Positions 60,217-64,000 of a stretch of 64,000 bases of DNA are shown here, piece by piece. The position numbers and the translations under genes are program-made. Origin of the DNA: an uncultured candidate division WPS-2 bacterium (GTDB taxonomy: Bacteria > Vulcanimicrobiota > Vulcanimicrobiia > Vulcanimicrobiales > Vulcanimicrobiaceae); NCBI GenBank assembly GCA_937927945.1, contig CALEYW010000099.1:1-64000 (forward strand), in the 5' to 3' direction. The notes beneath the pieces were generated by a model. The model saw only the letters and a list, made by a program, of their open reading frames with translations. It did no database searches and was not told the origin of the DNA. Positions within the stretch are counted from its first letter, which is position 1; each line of letters starts with the position of its first letter.

Positions 60217-61041
60217 TCAAGCCGCCGAGGCGGAGCCGACCCGCAGGATCGCTCTCGCCTGCTCGGGCGTGGCGATGGGACGGCCGAGTTCCGCGGCGAC
60301 CCGGGCGACGCGGGCCACCAGCTCCTCATTGCGAGCCAAGCGGCCGCGGCTGTAGTAGAGGTTGTCCTCCAGCCCGACCCGGACGTGCCCGCCCATGGTG
60401 ATCGCGACCGCCGCCAGGGCGAGCTGCTGCCGTCCGATCCCCGCGACCGACCAGGTGCACCCGGCAGGGAGCGCCCGCACGCAGTCGACCAAGTTCTCGA
60501 CCGACGCCTCGAGCGCGCCGGGGACGCCGAGGACGAAATCCACGTGGGCCGGCAAGCGGATCGCGCCTTCGGCCGCCAGCCGCTTCGCGTTGGCGAGGTG
60601 GCCGAGGTCGAAGATCTCGAGCTCCGGCGTCACGCCGTAGCGGTCGAGCGCCGCCGCGATCCCGCGCATGATCGGAAAGCTGTTCTCGAAGATGTCGTCG
60701 CCGAAGTTGACCGAGCCGCAGCTCAGCGTCGCCATCTCGGGGCGCAGCTGCAGCGGCGCCGCGCGCTCTTCCGGCGTCATACCGATCGCGCCGCCGGTCG
60801 AGAACTGCACGATCAGGTCGCTCGAGGCGCGGATCGCGTCATAGGCGGCCCGGAAGCGCTCGACGTCGTGGGTATTCGTGCCGTCGTCGTTGCGGCAGTG
60901 CACGTGCACGATGCTGGCTCCGGCCTCGCGAACCGCTCGCGCGGTCTCGCCGAGCTGCGCGGGGGTCACCGGCAGATAGGGCGTTTGATCGGGCATGACC
61001 TCGCCCCCGACCGGGGCGACCGTGACGATGAGCGGATCCAC
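60217..61041 (-). CDS. BKACE-family beta-keto acid cleavage enzyme
   Basis: A 274-residue TIM-barrel zinc enzyme: IVTVAPVGGEVMPDQTPYLP, the metal-binding AGASIVHVHCRNDDGTNTHD, DLIVQFSTGGAIGMTPEERA, MATLSCGSVNFGDDIF and GGHVRVGLEDNLYYSRGRLA. The family (DUF849) includes 3-keto-5-aminohexanoate cleavage enzyme of lysine fermentation and many enzymes that condense other beta-keto acids with acetyl-CoA. No lysine-fermentation neighbours are present, so the substrate is open. It sits between the surface locus and the Dpp permeases on the same strand. Confidence 0.9.
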   Translation of the reverse strand: MDPLIVTVAPVGGEVMPDQTPYLPVTPAQLGETARAVREAGASIVHVHCRNDDGTNTHDVERFRAAYDAIRASSDLIVQFSTGGAIGMTPEERAAPLQLRPEMATLSCGSVNFGDDIFENSFPIMRGIAAALDRYGVTPELEIFDLGHLANAKRLAAEGAIRLPAHVDFVLGVPGALEASVENLVDCVRALPAGCTWSVAGIGRQQLALAAVAITMGGHVRVGLEDNLYYSRGRLARNEELVARVARVAAELGRPIATPEQARAILRVGSASAA

Positions 61042-61071
61042 GCCCTCACCGTTCGCGCCCGGGGCGCGAAT

Positions 61072-63225
61072 CTATTGCCCGCTGCTGGGGAAGGTGACCC
61101 GCTCGACCTTGCGTGCCGGCCCGAGCTTCACGGTGATCGCGCCGCCCTCACCGACCAGAACCGCGGCGACCGGCGCGAGGCCGGACGGTGCCGTTTCGTC
61201 GTCGACACGGACGGCTGCGTTCGGCGCGATCGCTGTAACCGGGAACTGGAAGGCGCCTTGCGCGTCGGCCGTCGTCACGGTCCCGCCGGGTTCGAGGACG
61301 AGCGAGACGCCCGACAAGCTGAGGTCGCGCGGGATCAGCGAGGCCGGAGCCTCGATGAGGATGCGGCCCGAGACCGCGCGCAGCGGCCACAGCGGGAGCG
61401 CGGCCTCGCGGGTCGCCGCAGTGTCGACCGCCGTGTCGGGCGAGCCCAGCGTTCCGTCGGCGGTCTCGAGTCGCACGAAGTGCGCGCCCGGGACGAGGTC
61501 GACCCGCACGCCGGTGGCGTCGCCGTCTTTGGTGCGGAAACCGTCGACGTACAGCACGACCGCCTGCGGCGACCCGCCCTCGGCGCGCACGATGAGCGGG
61601 ACGGTGACGATCCGGGCGCTGCGGTGCGGCGGTGCGAAGCCGGCGACCAGCGTGATTCGGATGACCGGCCGCGCCGAGCCCTGTGGAGAGATCGTCGCCT
61701 CGAGGTCGAGTCCGCGCACGAGCGGCGCGGCGACGCCCACCACCGGCACCGCCCACGACGTCATCCCGATGCGTCCGGCGTCGACGCCGGCCAGCAGATC
61801 GAGTCCGTGCCCGACCCGCCGGGAGACCAAGGTGACGTCGCGGTTGTTCTGCGTGTCCCCGTTCGCGTTGAGCTCGAGCACGAGGCCGCGCACGCTGCCG
61901 GCGGCGCGCAATCCGAATTCCATCTGGCCGAGCGATCGGGAGAGCGAGAACTGCGCGTTCGCCGGGCCTCCGGCGTACGACGCCGAGACGCCGACGTAGC
62001 TGCGCGCAACGGTGATCGCACCGCCCAGATGCGAACCGTGCGCGACGAACCCGGCGAACGGTGACGACGGCGTTCCGTGTCCGCCCGAAAAGCCCAGCCG
62101 GGCGGTGAGGGCACGCGACATGTCGTACGCGCCATCGGCGATCAGCGGCGCATCGCCCGGCTGCAGCGGGAATCCGCCGCTTGCCGCGGTCGCCGTCAGC
62201 TCGCCGTAGAAGCGGCCGCGGGTGCGTGCGTACGCGCCGACCCCGGCGCCCTTCGTGCCGGCGAAAGCCTCTTCGCGCAGCAGCCCCCAACTGGTGGTGC
62301 GCGAAACGCGGCGTCCGGCGATCACTTGATCGAAGCCGCCGCCCGGTGCGCGCAGCATCTCGATGAAGTCGGTGCGCGCTCCGCGCGCCGCGGAGAATGC
62401 GGTGACCGTGCGGCCGTCGCGCGAACGCCGTCCGGCGACGAAGCCGTACGGGCCGGATCGCAGCTCGGCGCCGATCAATCCCGGATCGCGAAACACCGAG
62501 CCGATCAGCGGATCGCTCGTATCGCCGACGGTCAGGTTCCGGTCGACCGTCCCGATCGTGACGGAGCCGGTCGTCGGTGCGCCGTCGTCCGTAACGGCGA
62601 GACCGCTGCGAATCGACCCGACGGTCTGCAGCGCCACGCCGACGGTACGATTCGGCCCGTTTTGGATCAGCGTCACCTCGACGCGGTCACCACCTTGAAA
62701 TCCGCGCACGAGCGGCGTCGGCGAGGGCGACGGGGTCGCCACGATCTTCTTCGCCGGCGGCTTCTTCTGCTCGGCGACGATCACGCCGGGATCGATCGTC
62801 GTGGTCGACACCGCCAACCGGCGTCCTTGCACCGTGGCCCGAACGTCGAAGAGGGCCGGCAGATCGTCGGTCGCGACGAACAACCGGCGATCGAGTTCGA
62901 GCGGCGCATGGAGCAGGGTCAACGCGACGCTGCCGCGTTCGGTCACCTGCACCGAACCCGGCAGCAGGAGAAACGAGCGGCCGTCGCCGCGCAGCCGCCA
63001 GCCGCCCTCGCTGCGATCGAGCGTCCATCCGAGCGCCGCCGACAGCGGCAGCAACGGCACAGCCAAGATCGCCCCCTGACGCTGTGCTCGAACCGTCCCC
63101 GCGGCGCGGCCGTCGAGGACGAAGGCCAGCGGAACGGTTGCCGCGGCGGCGTTGGTGGCGACCAGTGACCCGACGGTGAGTGTGCCCAGCGCGAGCGCCA
63201 CCAGGGCCGCGAGGGCGCGCCTCAA
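61072..63225 (-). CDS. exported outer-membrane beta-barrel with N-terminal stalk domain, usher-like
   Basis: A 717-residue exported protein. The start is TTG 63225, overlapping the upstream stop (TTGA). A signal peptide (LVALALGTLTVGSLVATNAA) is followed by a copper-amine-oxidase-N-like stalk domain (about 25-140; AILAVPLLPLSAALGWTLDR). A linker (KKPPAKKIVATPSPSPTP) leads to about 420 residues of alternating strands (RFYGELTATAASGGFPLQPG, AITVARSYVGVSASYAGGP) typical of an outer-membrane barrel. The end is a carboxypeptidase-regulatory-like domain. Layout and neighbours suggest a fimbrial-usher-like role, which is inferred. Confidence 0.75.
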   Translation of the reverse strand: MRRALAALVALALGTLTVGSLVATNAAAATVPLAFVLDGRAAGTVRAQRQGAILAVPLLPLSAALGWTLDRSEGGWRLRGDGRSFLLLPGSVQVTERGSVALTLLHAPLELDRRLFVATDDLPALFDVRATVQGRRLAVSTTTIDPGVIVAEQKKPPAKKIVATPSPSPTPLVRGFQGGDRVEVTLIQNGPNRTVGVALQTVGSIRSGLAVTDDGAPTTGSVTIGTVDRNLTVGDTSDPLIGSVFRDPGLIGAELRSGPYGFVAGRRSRDGRTVTAFSAARGARTDFIEMLRAPGGGFDQVIAGRRVSRTTSWGLLREEAFAGTKGAGVGAYARTRGRFYGELTATAASGGFPLQPGDAPLIADGAYDMSRALTARLGFSGGHGTPSSPFAGFVAHGSHLGGAITVARSYVGVSASYAGGPANAQFSLSRSLGQMEFGLRAAGSVRGLVLELNANGDTQNNRDVTLVSRRVGHGLDLLAGVDAGRIGMTSWAVPVVGVAAPLVRGLDLEATISPQGSARPVIRITLVAGFAPPHRSARIVTVPLIVRAEGGSPQAVVLYVDGFRTKDGDATGVRVDLVPGAHFVRLETADGTLGSPDTAVDTAATREAALPLWPLRAVSGRILIEAPASLIPRDLSLSGVSLVLEPGGTVTTADAQGAFQFPVTAIAPNAAVRVDDETAPSGLAPVAAVLVGEGGAITVKLGPARKVERVTFPSSGQ

Positions 63226-63731
63226 AAAGCAGTGCCCGCCAGCGAGAAGCCGGGCGTGGCACTCCAGACGTCGCCGATCACGGTGCGCGCATCCATCGTG
63301 AACGTGACCCTCAGCGTCGTCGTCTTGTTGTTGACCTGGGCGCCCAGCGTCGCGCACGCCGCCGATGGTCCGCCCGGGACGAGCGTCGCGCTGCCGCCGT
63401 TGAGCCATCCCGAGCCCCCGGTGTCGACGCACGTCACGGTGATGAGCGCCAAATTGAGCGTCGCGCCGCCGGCGCCGGTCGGATTGGCCGGGCTGTCGAT
63501 CCAGATGCTACCGCCGCCGCCGTTCTTCGTCGTCACCCTGATGGACGCCGTAAGCGGCGCGCCGGCGGCGAGCGCCGTCGAGGTGTTGTCGCCCGAGGTG
63601 AACTTCACCGCACCGCCGCCGGTCACAGTGAGCGTGATCGAAGCGGGACCTGCGAATGCCGGCCGTGCGGGCACCATCGCGGCGACCATGACCACGAACC
63701 CAACGACTGTGAACCACGCTGCGCGCTTCAT
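63222..63731 (-). CDS. secreted pilin-like beta protein
   Basis: A 169-residue exported protein. The signal peptide is FTVVGFVVMVAAMVPARPAF, cleaved near AGPAS. The mature part is all beta (SITLTVTGGGAVKFTSGDNT, TLNLALITVTCVDTGGSGWL, TTTLRVTFTMDARTVIG), with two Cys that could form a disulfide, and resembles DUF4402-like surface or pilin subunits. It starts one base after the upstream stop and its own stop is inside the barrel gene start, so the three genes are one transcript. No known pilin family is assigned. Confidence 0.7.
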   Translation of the reverse strand: MKRAAWFTVVGFVVMVAAMVPARPAFAGPASITLTVTGGGAVKFTSGDNTSTALAAGAPLTASIRVTTKNGGGGSIWIDSPANPTGAGGATLNLALITVTCVDTGGSGWLNGGSATLVPGGPSAACATLGAQVNNKTTTLRVTFTMDARTVIGDVWSATPGFSLAGTAF

Positions 63732-63732
63732 C

Positions 63733-64000
63733 TCAATGGATCCGGAAGTCCGTCGATCCGGTGAGGATCACGTCGGTTCCGTAGTCGAAGCTCAGCTCAG
63801 CGCGGTATTCGCCGGGTGGAAGATTCTTGATCTCCTCGTTCACCACGCGCAGCGCGCCGGGGAAAATCGTCGGCGTTGCAAGATCGCGGTCTTGGATGAC
63901 GCGGCCGCCTTGCTCGATGAGCAGCCGAGCGGAGACCCGCGCGTACGCGTCTCCGTCGTTCTGCAGGCGAGCGCTCAGCACGCCACCGCTGGAACCGGAT
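63733..64000 (-). CDS. C-terminal part of an Ig-like, possibly chaperone-like protein (cut by window end)
   Basis: The open frame runs off the window at 64000, and 89 residues are visible. They read SARLQNDGDAYARVSARLLI, then LATPTIFPGALRVVNEEI, NLPPGEYRAELSFDYGTDVI and end GSTDFRIH. This strand pattern (an N-DGD turn, then PGALRV, then LPPGEYRAEL) resembles the C-terminal Ig domain of fimbrial periplasmic chaperones and related Ig-like proteins. It directly precedes the pilin-like gene. The N-terminus and signal peptide lie outside the window. Confidence 0.65.
   Translation of the reverse strand, partial: SGSSGGVLSARLQNDGDAYARVSARLLIEQGGRVIQDRDLATPTIFPGALRVVNEEIKNLPPGEYRAELSFDYGTDVILTGSTDFRIH

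Noticed and set aside
59077..62064. Open plus-strand frame of 995 codons
   Set aside because: It is exactly antisense to the dppB, dppC, BKACE and barrel genes. Its translation is Arg/Asp/His-rich without domains, as expected for the shadow of high-GC codons.
1..64000. CRISPR arrays, rRNA genes, integrases, transposases and prophage structural genes
   Set aside because: No regularly spaced repeats, rRNA-like sequence, DDE transposase or integrase motifs were seen in any frame.

Overview
The window is GC-rich, densely packed bacterial chromosome. Most genes lie on the minus strand in long runs that overlap by 1-4 bases (ATGA, GTGA, TTGA), and GTG and TTG starts are common. A TonB-dependent receptor, two lipoproteins and an RND pump indicate a two-membrane (diderm) cell. 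Gene content (carboxypeptidase-regulatory TonB receptor, stalk-domain secreted proteins, BTAD-AAA regulator, oligopeptide permeases) would fit an uncultured diderm lineage such as Candidatus Eremiobacterota (WPS-2). That assignment is an impression, because no rRNA or other marker is present.

Region 1-2950 is accessory and partly decayed. It holds an intact HigBA-like toxin-antitoxin pair with a strong promoter that predicts a leaderless mRNA, two small unknown genes with palindromic upstream DNA, a HigA remnant with an in-frame amber stop, and a RimJ/RimL-type acetyltransferase broken by two frameshifts. Region 3000-8920 has a divergent nitroreductase/TetR pair with twin operators, a secreted Pro/Tyr-rich protein, a TonB receptor and a tiny membrane protein. 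Region 8930-16630 (minus) carries an NfeD/flotillin/PspA-like membrane-stress operon, two tandem TlpA-TPR paralogues with a shared unnamed C-terminal domain, and a GAF protein beside a GAF-SpoIIE-ATPase phosphatase.

Region 17880-27785 is one tight minus-strand run: malic enzyme, orphan response regulator, MocR-type regulator, phosphoesterase, DoxX, a degenerate amidinotransferase-fold protein, a metallophosphatase and an ABC-2 exporter. A class III cyclase and a threonine-aldolase-like lyase follow on the plus strand. Region 30011-41287 is a second run of nine genes: SDR, glycosyltransferase, MmcB-like nuclease, M1 aminopeptidase, PBP4, TldD, PmbA, an unknown protein and an esterase. It starts on a 7-base overlap with a divergent hydrolase that lacks its serine nucleophile.

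Region 41994-56200 contains a stalk-domain secreted protein, a stand-alone RND pump with extra hydrophobic sequence, a peptide-binding lipoprotein overlapping a large BTAD-AAA regulator tail to tail, tRNA-Leu(GAG), an AhpC/redoxin pair divergent from a Fur/PerR regulator, MsrB, and an ECF sigma/anti-sigma pair. Region 56329-64000 holds a frameshifted erythromycin-esterase gene between copies of a palindromic repeat, DppB/DppC-type permeases, a BKACE-family enzyme, and the start of an unusual cell-surface locus. That locus encodes a beta-barrel with an N-terminal stalk domain, a pilin-like secreted protein and an Ig-like, possibly chaperone-like protein cut by the window end. It is the best candidate here for an undescribed system.
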